NCBI GenBank assembly: GCA_047777475.1 | Contig: JBKEET010000010.1 | Coordinates: forward strand, 1 to 55,771 | Source: Sutterella sp047777475 | GTDB lineage: Bacteria > Pseudomonadota > Gammaproteobacteria > Burkholderiales > Burkholderiaceae_F | DNA length: 55,771 nt | Direction of reading: 5' to 3' | Part shown: positions 35,005 through 43,463 of the stretch, piece after piece | How positions within the stretch are numbered: position 1 is the stretch's first letter | Layout: every line of letters begins with the position of its first letter | Position numbers and translations under genes: made by a program | The notes under the pieces: model-generated | What the model was told of the DNA's origin: nothing | Seen by the model: only the letters and a program-made list of their open reading frames with translations | The model's database searches: none

Positions 35005-35727
35005 ATGCAGAAAGCTCTTTTAGTCACACTGTTGGCAGCGCCGCTGGTGCTTGCCGGCTGCGGCAGCATGGAATCGCTCGGCTCCGATCAGGAAGTCGTG
35101 GCCGCTGCCGTGCAGAGCTGCCAAAAGATCGATTCGAAAAACCGCATCACGCACCGCTACGATTCGCGCATGCGCATCATCCGCCAGGGCCTGCCCGATC
35201 AGGTGGGCGGCCAGCGCCTCAATTACAAGGTTTACGAAAACAAGGACATGAACGCGTTCGCCATGCCCAACGGCTGCGTGCGTGTTTACTCCGCCCTGCT
35301 CGACCGGCTCAACAACGACGAGGTGCGCGCCGTGCTCGGGCATGAGATCGGACACGTGGCGCTTCGCCACAGCGTGCAGCAGTACCGCACCAACAACGGC
35401 GTGTCGCTCGCCATCCAGGGCGCGAGCGCCATCGGATCGCTTTTCGGCGTGTCGGACAGCACGGGCCTGCTCGGCGACGTGGCCTACTCGGCGATCAGCG
35501 CCCAGTACTCGCAGCGCCTTGAGACCGAGGCGGACAACTACAGCGTCGACCTGCTCCTGAAGGAGCCCGACGGACGCCGCAAGGCGGAAGCGATGGCGAG
35601 CGCCCTGCGCAAGATCTCGACCGAAGGCCAGGGCTCGACGATGCTGCAGAAGATGTTCGGCGATCACCCCGACACGAGGGACCGCATTGCGAACGTCGAA
35701 AACCGCATTGCCGCCTCCCAGCGGTGA
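35005..35727 (+). CDS. loiP: M48-family metalloprotease lipoprotein, LoiP/YggG type
   Basis: 240 residues. The lipobox LVLAGC near residue 19 predicts a lipid-anchored envelope protein. The zinc motif HEIGH sits near residue 118, with the third ligand Glu in LETEADNYSVDLL near residue 175. Length matches the small single-domain YggG/LoiP proteases, not the TPR-containing BepA. Its likely role is turnover of damaged outer-membrane or periplasmic proteins. The start is the ATG at 35005, the only one that gives a lipoprotein signal; the frame extends upstream without homology. Confidence 0.9.
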   Translation: MQKALLVTLLAAPLVLAGCGSMESLGSDQEVVAAAVQSCQKIDSKNRITHRYDSRMRIIRQGLPDQVGGQRLNYKVYENKDMNAFAMPNGCVRVYSALLDRLNNDEVRAVLGHEIGHVALRHSVQQYRTNNGVSLAIQGASAIGSLFGVSDSTGLLGDVAYSAISAQYSQRLETEADNYSVDLLLKEPDGRRKAEAMASALRKISTEGQGSTMLQKMFGDHPDTRDRIANVENRIAASQR

Positions 35728-35775
35728 AGGCGCGCCCCTCCTTTCTGCGCTCTACTCTATATATAGATAAAAGAA

Positions 35776-35810
35776 AAGCGGCTGAAGGCCCGAACAGCTT
35801 TCAGCCGCTT
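35776..35810. terminator. Bidirectional terminator
   Basis: Perfect 11-bp stem AAGCGGCTGAA / TTCAGCCGCTT between convergent genes. T-rich sequence follows on both strands (CTTTCTTATT on plus, TTCTTTTATC on minus). Confidence 0.9.
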
Positions 35811-35834
35811 CTTTCTTATTCGGGGACTGCCGTT

Positions 35835-36248
35835 TCAGAACAGCAGGGCGTCGAGGCTGCAGGCGCCCGGCCCCGTCACGGCCAGCGTCAGGTACGCCGC
35901 CAAATAGAGCCAGCCGAGCTCGCGCTTGGCAAAAGGCGTGCCGGCGTGAATCACAAAGAAGATGACCAAGAACTGCAGCGCCACGAGAGCCGCCGCAATC
36001 TGTCCGCAGAGACCGACGATCACGAGGATGTTGAGGAACACCTCGCCGATGATCGCCCCGACGAGCGAAACCCTGCGGGGCAGCCCGAAGGCGGTCGGGA
36101 AATTCGGCGCGACGGCCGCGAAATTGCGAATTTTCGGCAGGCCGTGTGTGAGGAGCGAGCAGCCGAAAAGAACGCGAAGCAGCAGGAGTCCCGCGGAAGC
36201 GGCCGCCGAGACCTCGGCGGGCCTGAGCCAAAGAGCAAAGTCATTCAT
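35835..36248 (-). CDS. DoxX-family membrane protein
   Basis: 137 residues, four transmembrane helices. DoxX signature: RVLFGCSLLTHGLPKI in helix 1, then GEVFLNILVIVGLCGQIAAALVALQFLVIFF. DoxX proteins are inner-membrane proteins tied to quinone or sulfur redox functions in some organisms, but generally uncharacterised. AAGGAAAA lies upstream of the ATG. Single-gene unit. Confidence 0.88.
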   Translation of the reverse strand: MNDFALWLRPAEVSAAASAGLLLLRVLFGCSLLTHGLPKIRNFAAVAPNFPTAFGLPRRVSLVGAIIGEVFLNILVIVGLCGQIAAALVALQFLVIFFVIHAGTPFAKRELGWLYLAAYLTLAVTGPGACSLDALLF

Positions 36249-36931
36249 TTGAAATTTTCCTTTTTGTCAATGCGCAGCCGCTCCGAGGGGAATGCGGCTG
36301 AGAACCGTTCGCATCTTAATGTGACAAATTCCTGCAGTTGTAACGAAATATGCTTTCTGTAATACATTGGTTCTTGCAGGGAAATTTCCCCGAGCGGCCG
36401 AAAACGCCGGGCGGCTGTGGCCGCTGATAAAAGAAAGCCTTGAAGAACAGGAATTTCGCCGGGAAGCCCTGAGAACGAAGGCAAGGGAAGCCCGGCAACA
36501 AACGTTTTCAACTGCAGGCCTTCAAAGGGGCCGGGCAGCCCGCCGGGCGCCGCATCTGAAGCGGCCTCTCTCCCCTCTTCCCCTCTGTGCCGAACGTGCC
36601 GCTGCGCATCGCCCGGAGAACAATCAGCCCGTTTCGGCGCCCTTTCGGAACAGCGAATACATCAATCAAAAGCGGCCCCGATTAAAAGCAGTATTAGGCA
36701 ACAAAAAAGAAACTCGGCAAAAAATTTCTGACAGCGGCGTTTGGCCGTTTCGGCGCATTCAATTTTATTTTTCAAATTCACAATCCGCTCTCAGAGCGGG
36801 TTTCCGGCATCCCCGTGACACGCCATGCCGAAAAACGGCAGGGTTCGGCAAAAGGCCGGGACGGGACTTGGCGAGAATTGCCGAATAGCTTCAATTTCCG
36901 CTGAAGAGAACGGTTTTTGCGCATAAAGAAA

Positions 36932-36961
36932 AAGAGCCGGCAGGGGGATTCGCCGGCTCTT
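36932..36961 (-). terminator. Orphan minus-strand terminator
   Basis: Perfect 10-bp stem AAGAGCCGGC / GCCGGCTCTT with a 10-base loop; on the minus strand it is followed by TTTTTCTTT. No annotated minus-strand gene ends here. A 10-residue ORF, MLASVTKITA (36968-37000, minus), ends 6 bases upstream of the stem. Confidence 0.65.
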
Positions 36962-37077
36962 CATGCATCAGGCAGTGATCTTCGTCACGCTTGCGAGCAT
37001 ATTACACGAAACTTTCGCTATGCAGAAGCGGAAAAACGCCTTGCGGACGAAAAATCCCGCAGTTTTCGCTGATTAAA

Positions 37078-37099
37078 TGCCAAATGTCAGACATTGGCA
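37078..37099. promoter_or_regulatory. Palindromic operator-like site upstream of the flavoprotein gene
   Basis: TGCCAAATGTC / GACATTGGCA: 10-bp arms with one extra A, about 140 bases upstream of the predicted -35. A second TGGCAC follows at 37105-37110. Possible activator or repressor site; regulator unknown. Confidence 0.4.
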
Positions 37100-37217
37100 C
37101 AAAATGGCACGGGATAAAAAGGCATAAGAAAAATTTTATTAGCATCTTCTAAAGTAATCTATGGAGAACGGCTCCGGCTTGAAAACATCGGAAAAAATCG
37201 CCTTAGGGTTATATCTA

Positions 37218-37245
37218 TTGCTTTCCCGACCTCACTACCTAGAAT
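37218..37245 (+). promoter_or_regulatory. Possible sigma-70 promoter of the FMN/FAD reductase gene
   Basis: TTGCTT (37218-37223) and TAGAAT (37240-37245) with 16-base spacing, about 80 bases upstream of the start codon at 37328. The -35 is weak, the -10 is good. Confidence 0.4.
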
Positions 37246-37327
37246 GGAATAGATATGTGCGAGAGCAACAGAAACGCCAAAAGCAGGTTCGACTCTCGGA
37301 CAGTATTTAAAAGAGGAGTTCCGCACA

Positions 37328-39148
37328 ATGAAATTTCAAGCAAAAGCCATTGTGATTGCTGCGTCCGCCGCCCTTCTCGGCGGCTGCGCCTCGACGGCCA
37401 CGGACAATGCCGTCTACAAGGCCCCGAGCACGTTCAAGCCGGGCACCTACACCGCCACGGTCAACGGCCACAACGCCCCGCTGACGGTCAAGGTCACCGT
37501 GAGCAAGGATGCGATCACCGCGATTGACACCTCTGACAACCTCGAGACGATCGGCATCGGCAAGGTCGCTCTGAAGAAGATGACCGACAAGGTCCTGAAG
37601 TATCAGAGCCTCGGCGTCGATGCGATCACGGGCGCGACGATCAGCTCTTCGGCTTTCTACAGCGGCGTGAAGCAGTGCCTGCAGCAGGCGGGCGCCGATA
37701 TGGCCGCCATGACCAAGAAGGTTGAGAAGCATCCCGCGGGCGAGCTTAAGCTCAATGCCGACGTCGTCGTTGTCGGCGGCGGCGGATCCGGCCTTGCGGC
37801 GGCCATTGCCGCGAACCAGGCCGGCGCCAAGAAGGTCGTTGTTCTTGAAAAGATGGGCTTCCTCGGCGGCTCGACCAACGTTTCCGAAGGCGCTTTGAAC
37901 GCCGTTGACCCGGAGCGCCAGGGCGCCCAGGGCATCGAGGACTCGGTTGAGAAGTTCTACAACCAGACGATGAAGGGCGGCCACAACAAGGGCAACCCCG
38001 AGCTCGTCCGCTACCTCACCCAGAATTCGCTCTCTTCCGTCAAGTGGCTGGAATCCCTCGGCGTGAAGTTCAAGGATCAGATCGGCACGGCCACGGGTGC
38101 TCTCTGGCAGCGCAGCCACTACCCTGCCACGCCGTCCGGCAACACGTACATCCGCTCGTTTGAGAAGTACATCGCCGGCACGAACGGCGCCATCCAGGTC
38201 ATCACCGATGCGCACGTCACCGACCTCATCAAGGCTAACGGCCGCATCTCCGGCGCTGTCGCCGAGAACTTCGGCCGCAAGGTCGTCGTGAGCGCCAATG
38301 ACGGCGTGGTTCTCGCCACCGGCGGCTTCGGCGCCAACGTCAAGCTTCGTCAGGAAGTGAACACGGGCGTCTGGAAGAAGATCAAGCTCGACAACAGCAT
38401 CGGCTGCACGAACCTGAAGCTCGCCGCCCAGGGCGAAGGCCTTACGCTCGCCCGCAAGTACGGCGCCGACGTGATCGGCCTTGACGACATTCAGATTCAT
38501 CCGTGCGGCACTCCGGGCACGGGCCTGATGGAGAACATCCGCACGTCCGGCCGCAACCGCCTGTTCGTCAACACGGACGGCAACCGCTTCGTGAATGAAG
38601 GCGCTGCCCGCGACGTTCTCGCCAACGCCATCTTCAACCAGAAGGGCGGCACGTACTGGGTCGTCGTCAACAAGGTTCGCTATCCGAGCCGCGACTACGT
38701 CGACCGCAACGGCGCTTCCATCAAGAACATGGTTGCGCTCGGCGCTGTGGTTGAAGCCAACACGCTCGACGAGCTGGCCAAGAAGACCGGCATGAACGCC
38801 AAGAACCTGAAGAAGGCCGTCGCCGACTACAACAAGGTCGTCCGCGGCAAGGGCAAGGTCAAGGATAAGTTCGGCTTCGTCGCCGACAACAAGGCCGACA
38901 CCACCCTCACCGAAGGTCCTTGGTACGCCTGCCGCAAGGTGCCGACGGTCCATCACACGATGGGCGGCGTCCGCATCAACACGAAGGCTCAGGTGCTTGA
39001 CACCAAGGGCAACGTGATTCCGGGTCTCTATGCTGCCGGCGAAGTCACGGGCGGCATCCACGGCTCGAACCGCCTCGGCGGCAACGCTATCGCTGACATC
39101 ATGCTCTTCGGCCGCACGGCCGGCACGAATGTCGTGAAGCTTCACTGA
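37328..39148 (+). CDS. Lipoprotein FMN-binding/FAD fumarate-reductase-family reductase
   Basis: 606 residues. The lipobox AALLGGC near residue 20 predicts a membrane-anchored periplasmic protein. Residues about 38-120 are an FMN-binding domain with the ApbE flavinylation motif DAITGATISS (FMN linked to the Thr). Residues about 140-600 are an FAD_binding_2 domain with VVVVGGGGSGLAAAIAA. All fumarate-reductase residues are present: His in IQIHPCGT, acid/base Arg in NEGAARD, His in HHTMGG, and substrate Arg in HGSNRLGGN. It reduces fumarate or a related enoate such as urocanate or acrylate; which one is not decided by sequence here. AAGAGGAG precedes the ATG. Single-gene unit with its own terminator. 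Confidence 0.9.
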   Translation: MKFQAKAIVIAASAALLGGCASTATDNAVYKAPSTFKPGTYTATVNGHNAPLTVKVTVSKDAITAIDTSDNLETIGIGKVALKKMTDKVLKYQSLGVDAITGATISSSAFYSGVKQCLQQAGADMAAMTKKVEKHPAGELKLNADVVVVGGGGSGLAAAIAANQAGAKKVVVLEKMGFLGGSTNVSEGALNAVDPERQGAQGIEDSVEKFYNQTMKGGHNKGNPELVRYLTQNSLSSVKWLESLGVKFKDQIGTATGALWQRSHYPATPSGNTYIRSFEKYIAGTNGAIQVITDAHVTDLIKANGRISGAVAENFGRKVVVSANDGVVLATGGFGANVKLRQEVNTGVWKKIKLDNSIGCTNLKLAAQGEGLTLARKYGADVIGLDDIQIHPCGTPGTGLMENIRTSGRNRLFVNTDGNRFVNEGAARDVLANAIFNQKGGTYWVVVNKVRYPSRDYVDRNGASIKNMVALGAVVEANTLDELAKKTGMNAKNLKKAVADYNKVVRGKGKVKDKFGFVADNKADTTLTEGPWYACRKVPTVHHTMGGVRINTKAQVLDTKGNVIPGLYAAGEVTGGIHGSNRLGGNAIADIMLFGRTAGTNVVKLH

Positions 39149-39200
39149 CCGACAATGAGAGCGGGACGCCCGCAGGGCGCCCTGCCCCCGGCTTAAGCAC

Positions 39201-39234
39201 AGCCGCTTCGGTTTTTCCCGAAGCGGCTTTTTGT
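39201..39234 (+). terminator. Terminator after the FMN/FAD reductase gene
   Basis: AGCCGCTTCG / CGAAGCGGCT stem with a TTTTT-containing loop, then TTTTGTT. Confidence 0.9.
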
Positions 39235-39631
39235 TGCCCGATCGTCTCTTTTAATTACACAATTCTCGCTTCGTTACGCCTTTTCGGGCCTTTCGGGGGT
39301 ATATTAAAAGTGTCCTCGGGAAGGATCCCCGCAGCGGGCAGGGGTTTTCGGTAAGACCGGAAACACCGCTGCGGCCGGCACCGCCTCCCGGCGACGGGTG
39401 CCCGGCACAGCACCGGGGTTTATCACCTTCGGCGCAATGCCCCTGCTTGATCGGGCTGTCCGCCGAACAACAAAGCCGCTGAGAGCTTCGGCCTTCAGCG
39501 GCTTTTCCATATCCGGACGCCGCGCGTGCGGCGAAGCATTTAAAAAAGATAAAAAGCACCGCCGGCCGGGGTTCCCTGCTGCCGGCGGCAAAACGGACCG
39601 CACAGCACGATGCCGTGCGGTTTACGGCCAA
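39235..39631. other. Gene-free region with two further hairpins
   Basis: About 400 bases between convergent genes with no credible gene. An 11-bp stem AAAGCCGCTGA / TCAGCGGCTTT lies at 39472-39505, with T runs suited to plus-strand termination. The overlapping minus-strand frames are rich in Cys, Arg and Pro and look like spurious translation of hairpins. Confidence 0.5.
39597..39621 (-). terminator. Terminator after the SGNH hydrolase gene
   Basis: ACCGCAC / GTGCGGT stem; on the minus strand it is followed by CCGTTTTGCC. It lies 11 bases beyond the stop codon. Confidence 0.55.
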
Positions 39632-40444
39632 TCATTTCAGGCCGTAAAAAGCGCTTACGGTTTCCCAGGCCGCCTTCTGCAGCGCTGCCGCCGCCTCGGG
39701 CTTGAGCGGCTTCTCGCACTCGCCCGCATAGCCGAGCCCCTCGGGGCTTCGGCGAAAGAGCACTGAATAAAGCACGCTCGCGTAGAGATAAGTGCCCGCC
39801 ATGGACGGATGGCTGTGGTCCGGCATATAGAGGCGGATCTCGGGATACTCTTTGAGGACTTTCGTCCAGGCGAGCGCAACGGGGATCACTTCGGCCTTCG
39901 CCTCGTTAGCGACGCGTATCGTCGCGTCGGCGATCCGGTCGATGTCGCCCTCCCTGCCCTCGCGCGGCCAGGTCATCACGATCATCGGCACCGATCCCGC
40001 CTCGCGGACGGTGCGCGCGTGCGCCACGGCGTATTTGCGGAAAATGGCAAACGCCTTTTCACCGCCCGTGATGGCCTGCGAGTTGCCCTGCAGGATCACC
40101 GCGGCGAACATCGGCGCAACGAGCTTCCCGTTTTCCGTCTTCGCGTAGGGATCGCCCTCGTGCGGCGAGAGATACTGCGCCATGTCGTGGTACGAGAGCT
40201 TCCCGGAGCTGATTGTGAGGAGCCGCGTCTTCGGAAGCGGCTTCATGCCCGCGCTCTTCATCAGGCCGCGGAGCACGCCCTGCACGCCGCAGTTGAAGTA
40301 CGAATAGGAATTGCCGACGATCAGCATGGTCCGCGGCGACTCGGCCAGGGGCTCGGTGTAAGCGGGCGCCGTATAGGCGAACGAGGCTTGGGAAAAGGCC
40401 GCGAGGAAAAGGGCGGCTGCGGCGCAGAGACGAAACGATTTCAT
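39632..40444 (-). CDS. Exported SGNH/DUF4886-like hydrolase
   Basis: 270 residues with a Sec signal peptide (LCAAAALFLAAFSQASFA, cleavage near residue 22). SGNH blocks: Ser in MLIVGNSYSY, Asn in VILQGNSQ, and Asp/His in MPDHSHPSMAGTYL. The pattern fits the DUF4886 branch of SGNH hydrolases, so an ester or acetyl hydrolase in the periplasm is likely; substrate unknown. GGAGGAG lies 8 bases before the ATG at 40444, which decides the start. Confidence 0.8.
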   Translation of the reverse strand: MKSFRLCAAAALFLAAFSQASFAYTAPAYTEPLAESPRTMLIVGNSYSYFNCGVQGVLRGLMKSAGMKPLPKTRLLTISSGKLSYHDMAQYLSPHEGDPYAKTENGKLVAPMFAAVILQGNSQAITGGEKAFAIFRKYAVAHARTVREAGSVPMIVMTWPREGREGDIDRIADATIRVANEAKAEVIPVALAWTKVLKEYPEIRLYMPDHSHPSMAGTYLYASVLYSVLFRRSPEGLGYAGECEKPLKPEAAAALQKAAWETVSAFYGLK

Positions 40445-40722
40445 GGAATGGCTCCTCCGCAAGGAAAAAGAAAGGTTCCGGCGAGACAGAGCTTATGGCG
40501 TTTCGGCGACGTCCGAAAGGACGGCGGCGCAATCGCTTTTTGCAGTCCGCGCAATTTCCCCTCGAAACGCTCTGCGGCCTTGGCCTCCGCCGACCTGTCG
40601 GCAAAAACCCTGATCGCCTTTCCCGCTCCGGCCGCCCGTGTTCTTCCTGAGAATCTTCATGAAAGCCCCCTGCAGCCGAAATATTCGCATAAACCCTTAT
40701 TTTTCGAACGATTTTCCAACTT

Positions 40723-40777
40723 ATGCAAATATGTTCATATGTATTAGGGATTCATCGCATATGCAAACTTGTTCATA
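40723..40777. promoter_or_regulatory. Two diverged operator-like repeats before the alpha-hydroxyacid dehydrogenase gene
   Basis: ATGCAAATATGTTCATA (40723-40739) and ATGCAAACTTGTTCATA (40761-40777) match at 15 of 17 positions. The second matches the palindrome core at 3084 and 52653 at 14 of 16 positions. They lie 106-160 bases upstream of the start at 40883, in the AT-rich promoter region of the ~440-base gap between genes. The rest of the gap shows nothing else. Confidence 0.5.
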
Positions 40778-40882
40778 ATCAACAGACGTTCATTCGGCGA
40801 AATCCGGCGGCACGCCGCTTTTCGATAATTTCCTCAGACGGAAAGACCCTTTTGTCCGTCGGCTTTAAGAGGAGATGACTTT

Positions 40883-42061
40883 ATGAGCAATCGCATACTG
40901 CTTGACCGCCGCGGCTTCCTGACCGGAGGCGCCGCGCTCGGCGCCGCCGCCATCGTTTCGCCTTCGGTGCTCGCCGAAGAGGCCGCCAAACAGACCGTTC
41001 GCCCGCTTTCGGGCAAGGTCACCTACGAAGACGTGCGCAACCGCGCACGCCAGGTCATGATGCCGCGCTGCGCGGTCTGCCCCGAGTGCAACGGCAGAGG
41101 CCCCTGCATCGGCCAAGTCCCCGGCATGGGCGGCAAGGGCCCTAACAGGAGCTTCCAGCACAACTACGACGCGCTCGCGAGAATCGACCTGCAGGCGCGC
41201 AACATCCACGACGTGCATAAGCCCGACATGACGTTCGACTTCTTCGGGCACAAGCTCTCGATGCCGCTCATGGCCGCTCCGACCGGCGGCACGACCTACA
41301 ACATGGGCGGCAAGCTCACCGAAGAGGAGTTCGTCACCGCGATCTGCGAAGGCTGCAACCGCGCGGGCACGCTCGGTGCCGTGGCCGACGGCATCGGCGA
41401 TCCGATCGAAGTCTTTGAAAAGCGCCTGCAGACCCTGAAGAGCAAGAACCTGAAGGCCATCGTCGGCCTCAAGCCCCGCCTGCAGAAGGACATCATCCTG
41501 CGCATGAAGCTCGCCGCCGAAGGTGGTGCGATCGCGCTCACGATCGACCTTGACTCCGCGGGCCGCGCCGCGCGCGCCACGCCGGGCCAGACGGTCGAGC
41601 CGAAGACGCCCGCGCAGCTCGCCGAGCTCGTCAAGGCTTCGCCGCTCCCCCTGCTCTTCAAGGGCATCATGACGGTCGACGAAGCGAAGGCCTGCCTCAA
41701 CGCGGGCGCCGCCGGCATCGTGGTGTCGAACCACGGCGGCCGCACGCTCGTCGATGCCGCGGGCACGGCCGACGTGCTGCCCGAGATCGTCGATGCCGTC
41801 AACGGCAAGTGCATGGTTCTCGTCGACGGCTGCGTCGCACGCGGCTCCGACGTCGAGAAGTACCTGGCGCTCGGCGCCGACGGCTGCCTCGCCGGCCGCC
41901 ACTTCATCCGCGCCGCCCACGGCGCTCTGGCCGACGGCGTTGCGCTTTTCGCGAACCGCATCAAGAACGAGCTCTCGGTCGCGATGATCCTGACGGGCGC
42001 AAAGGACCTCGCCGCGATCGACCGCCGCATGATCCGCTATCAGCCGAAGGAAGAGTGCTGA
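40883..42061 (+). CDS. Tat-exported FMN-dependent alpha-hydroxyacid dehydrogenase
   Basis: 392 residues. An N-terminal Tat-like signal, LLDRRGFLTGGAALGAAAIV with VLAEEA cleavage, is followed by the FMN_dh barrel. MAAPTGGTTYNMGG binds FMN, LTIDLD and LLFKGIMTVDEA are barrel strands, and VSNHGGR holds the catalytic His and Arg. A cysteine cluster CAVCPECNGRGPC near residue 63 resembles that of anaerobe-type alpha-hydroxyacid oxidising proteins. Likely oxidises lactate or another 2-hydroxyacid. Export is unusual, since LldD relatives are cytoplasmic-side. AAGAGGAG precedes the ATG. Possibly controlled through the upstream repeats. Confidence 0.85.
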   Translation: MSNRILLDRRGFLTGGAALGAAAIVSPSVLAEEAAKQTVRPLSGKVTYEDVRNRARQVMMPRCAVCPECNGRGPCIGQVPGMGGKGPNRSFQHNYDALARIDLQARNIHDVHKPDMTFDFFGHKLSMPLMAAPTGGTTYNMGGKLTEEEFVTAICEGCNRAGTLGAVADGIGDPIEVFEKRLQTLKSKNLKAIVGLKPRLQKDIILRMKLAAEGGAIALTIDLDSAGRAARATPGQTVEPKTPAQLAELVKASPLPLLFKGIMTVDEAKACLNAGAAGIVVSNHGGRTLVDAAGTADVLPEIVDAVNGKCMVLVDGCVARGSDVEKYLALGADGCLAGRHFIRAAHGALADGVALFANRIKNELSVAMILTGAKDLAAIDRRMIRYQPKEEC

Positions 42062-42219
42062 AAGCGCACCTGAACCGCTGCGGCCCCGCTTCTCAAAGCC
42101 GGGCCGCTCCTAAAGGCAAATTCCGCACAGGGTTACCCGATCCTGTGCGGAATATTTTTATCCTGCGATTTAAAATCCGAGAGTCGTTTCCACAAAATCG
42201 CCTAAGCGCCAAGGGACTT

Positions 42220-43290
42220 ATGTACCGCGTCGAACTTTCCTACGATCTTGTTTCCGAGGGCGAACCTCAGCCGGGTATCCGCAACCGTCTCGTCACGGAG
42301 CTCGAAGCCATCCGGCAGGAGCAGTCCCTGCAAAAGGCCGCGAAGAAGCTCGGCGTCTCGTACCGCTACCTCTGGGGCTCTGTCGAGGACTGGGAGAAAA
42401 AATTCGGCAGCCGGCTCATCATCCGCGAGCAGGGCCGCCCCGCCCGCCTCTCGCCGCTCGGCGAACGCCTTCTCTGGGCTGAGCACACCGTGAAAGCCCG
42501 GCACAGCATTGAGCTTGCAAAGATAAAGTCGGAACTGACGAGCGCCTTTGCCATGGCGCAGGACCCGGACGCCGCCGTGCTGCGCTTCGGCGGATGCTTC
42601 GATCCCTGGATCGCGCAGCTTCCCGCCGCGCTCTTTCCCGAAGGCACCGTGCTGATGCTCGATTTCACGACGAGCCTCAAGGGCCTGAAGGACATGGCAG
42701 CGGGAAAGTGCGACATAGCAGGCTTCAATTTCCCGCTCGGCGCAGGAAAGTCGAGCGCCGCGGCGGCCTCGTTTGCGGGCGTGCTCAATCCGGCGCTGCA
42801 CGAAGCGTGCCGCTTCTGCCTGCGCTCCCAGGGCCTCGCCGTTGCGCCCGGCAATCCGCACGGCATCGCTTCGATCGGCGACGTTGTCGCCAAGAACCTT
42901 CGCTATGCGGGCCGCCAGCCCGGCTCGGGAACGAGCGTTCTCCTCCACGATCTGCTCGTCAAAGAAAACTTGGATCCCGCCGCGCTTGACAGCCCGGCCC
43001 TCACCGAGCAGAGCCACCGCGCGGTTGCCACGGCCGTCGCCTCGGGCAAAGCGGACGCGGGACTTTGCGTGGCAAGCGCCGCCAAGGCCAGCGGCGCCGA
43101 TTTCGTGCCGCTTGCCAGCGAAAGCTACTGCCTCGCCTGGCGAAAGACGATCGACAAGTCGCTGATCGGGCGCCTGCTCGGCGCTATTTCCAAAGACGCC
43201 TGGAAAGGCACGGCATCACACATCGCCGGCGTCGACGCGTGGCGCTGCGGCGAGAAGCTCGACCTCAAGACGCTTGGGTGGTGGAATTAA
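42220..43290 (+). CDS. ModE-like HTH regulator with PBP-like sensor domain
   Basis: 356 residues. Residues 1 to about 95 are a ModE/LysR-type winged helix: SLQKAAKKLGVSYRYLWGSV is the recognition region, followed by LSPLGERLLWAEH. Residues about 110-340 are a periplasmic-binding-protein-like domain of the PBP_like family (MLDFTTSLKGLKDMAAGKCDIAGFNFP, YAGRQPGSGTSVLLHDLL, VASGKADAGLCVASAAKA). Related proteins sense molybdate or tungstate, which would suit a genome with Mo enzymes, but the ligand here is unproven. The ATG at 42220 is where HTH homology begins; AAGGGA lies close upstream. It follows the dehydrogenase gene by about 160 bases. Confidence 0.8.
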   Translation: MYRVELSYDLVSEGEPQPGIRNRLVTELEAIRQEQSLQKAAKKLGVSYRYLWGSVEDWEKKFGSRLIIREQGRPARLSPLGERLLWAEHTVKARHSIELAKIKSELTSAFAMAQDPDAAVLRFGGCFDPWIAQLPAALFPEGTVLMLDFTTSLKGLKDMAAGKCDIAGFNFPLGAGKSSAAAASFAGVLNPALHEACRFCLRSQGLAVAPGNPHGIASIGDVVAKNLRYAGRQPGSGTSVLLHDLLVKENLDPAALDSPALTEQSHRAVATAVASGKADAGLCVASAAKASGADFVPLASESYCLAWRKTIDKSLIGRLLGAISKDAWKGTASHIAGVDAWRCGEKLDLKTLGWWN

Positions 43291-43324
43291 AAAAGCAGGG
43301 CTTTCACCCTGCCCGTAAGTTGTC

Positions 43325-43356
43325 AGGACTGTCTCAAATTTGAGGCGGTCCTTTCT
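43325..43356 (+). terminator. Terminator after the ModE-like gene
   Basis: AGGAC / GTCCT outer stem with a CTCAAATTTGAG inner palindrome, followed by TTCTTTT. A smaller GCAGGG / CCCTGC hairpin lies at 43295-43312. Confidence 0.65.
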
Positions 43357-43407
43357 TTTGTGTGCTTCGCCCTGCACTGCGAGACAACAAGTCCGTAGTG
43401 ATGAAAA

Positions 43408-43438
43408 AGCCGCCGGGACCTTTCGGGCACCAGCGGCT
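43408..43438 (-). terminator. Terminator after the NCS2 permease gene
   Basis: AGCCGC / GCGGCT stem with an inner CCCGAAAGG hairpin; on the minus strand it is followed by TTTTTCATC. Confidence 0.75.
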
Positions 43439-43463
43439 GTTTCAGTAAGGCTGCCTGCTTAAA

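Larger units (their letters stand above)
36249..37327. other. Long gene-free region (about 1.1 kb)
   Basis: No credible protein gene. The 173-codon frame at 36367-36888 has a composition unlike a real protein, no ribosome-binding site and no pattern I recognise. The region holds a strong minus-strand terminator-like hairpin (36932-36961) with a tiny ORF before it, a palindrome (37078-37099), and the promoter of the flavoprotein gene. The length and the orphan terminator leave room for a small RNA. Confidence 0.5.

Noticed and set aside
36367..36888. 173-codon plus-strand open frame
   Set aside because: Composition is rich in Arg/Ala without pattern, there is no ribosome-binding site, and it crosses hairpins and AT-rich stretches; probably chance.
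37092..37110. Possible sigma-54 promoter (TTGGCAC ... GGCA)
   Set aside because: The GG-to-GC spacing is one base too short for a -24/-12 promoter and the -12 element is poor.
37280..37310. GGTTCGACTCT resembling a tRNA T-loop
   Set aside because: No matching T-stem, anticodon arm or acceptor stem around it; not a tRNA.
39251..39631. 126-codon minus-strand frame between convergent genes
   Set aside because: Covers hairpins and terminator sequence, no start signal; spurious.
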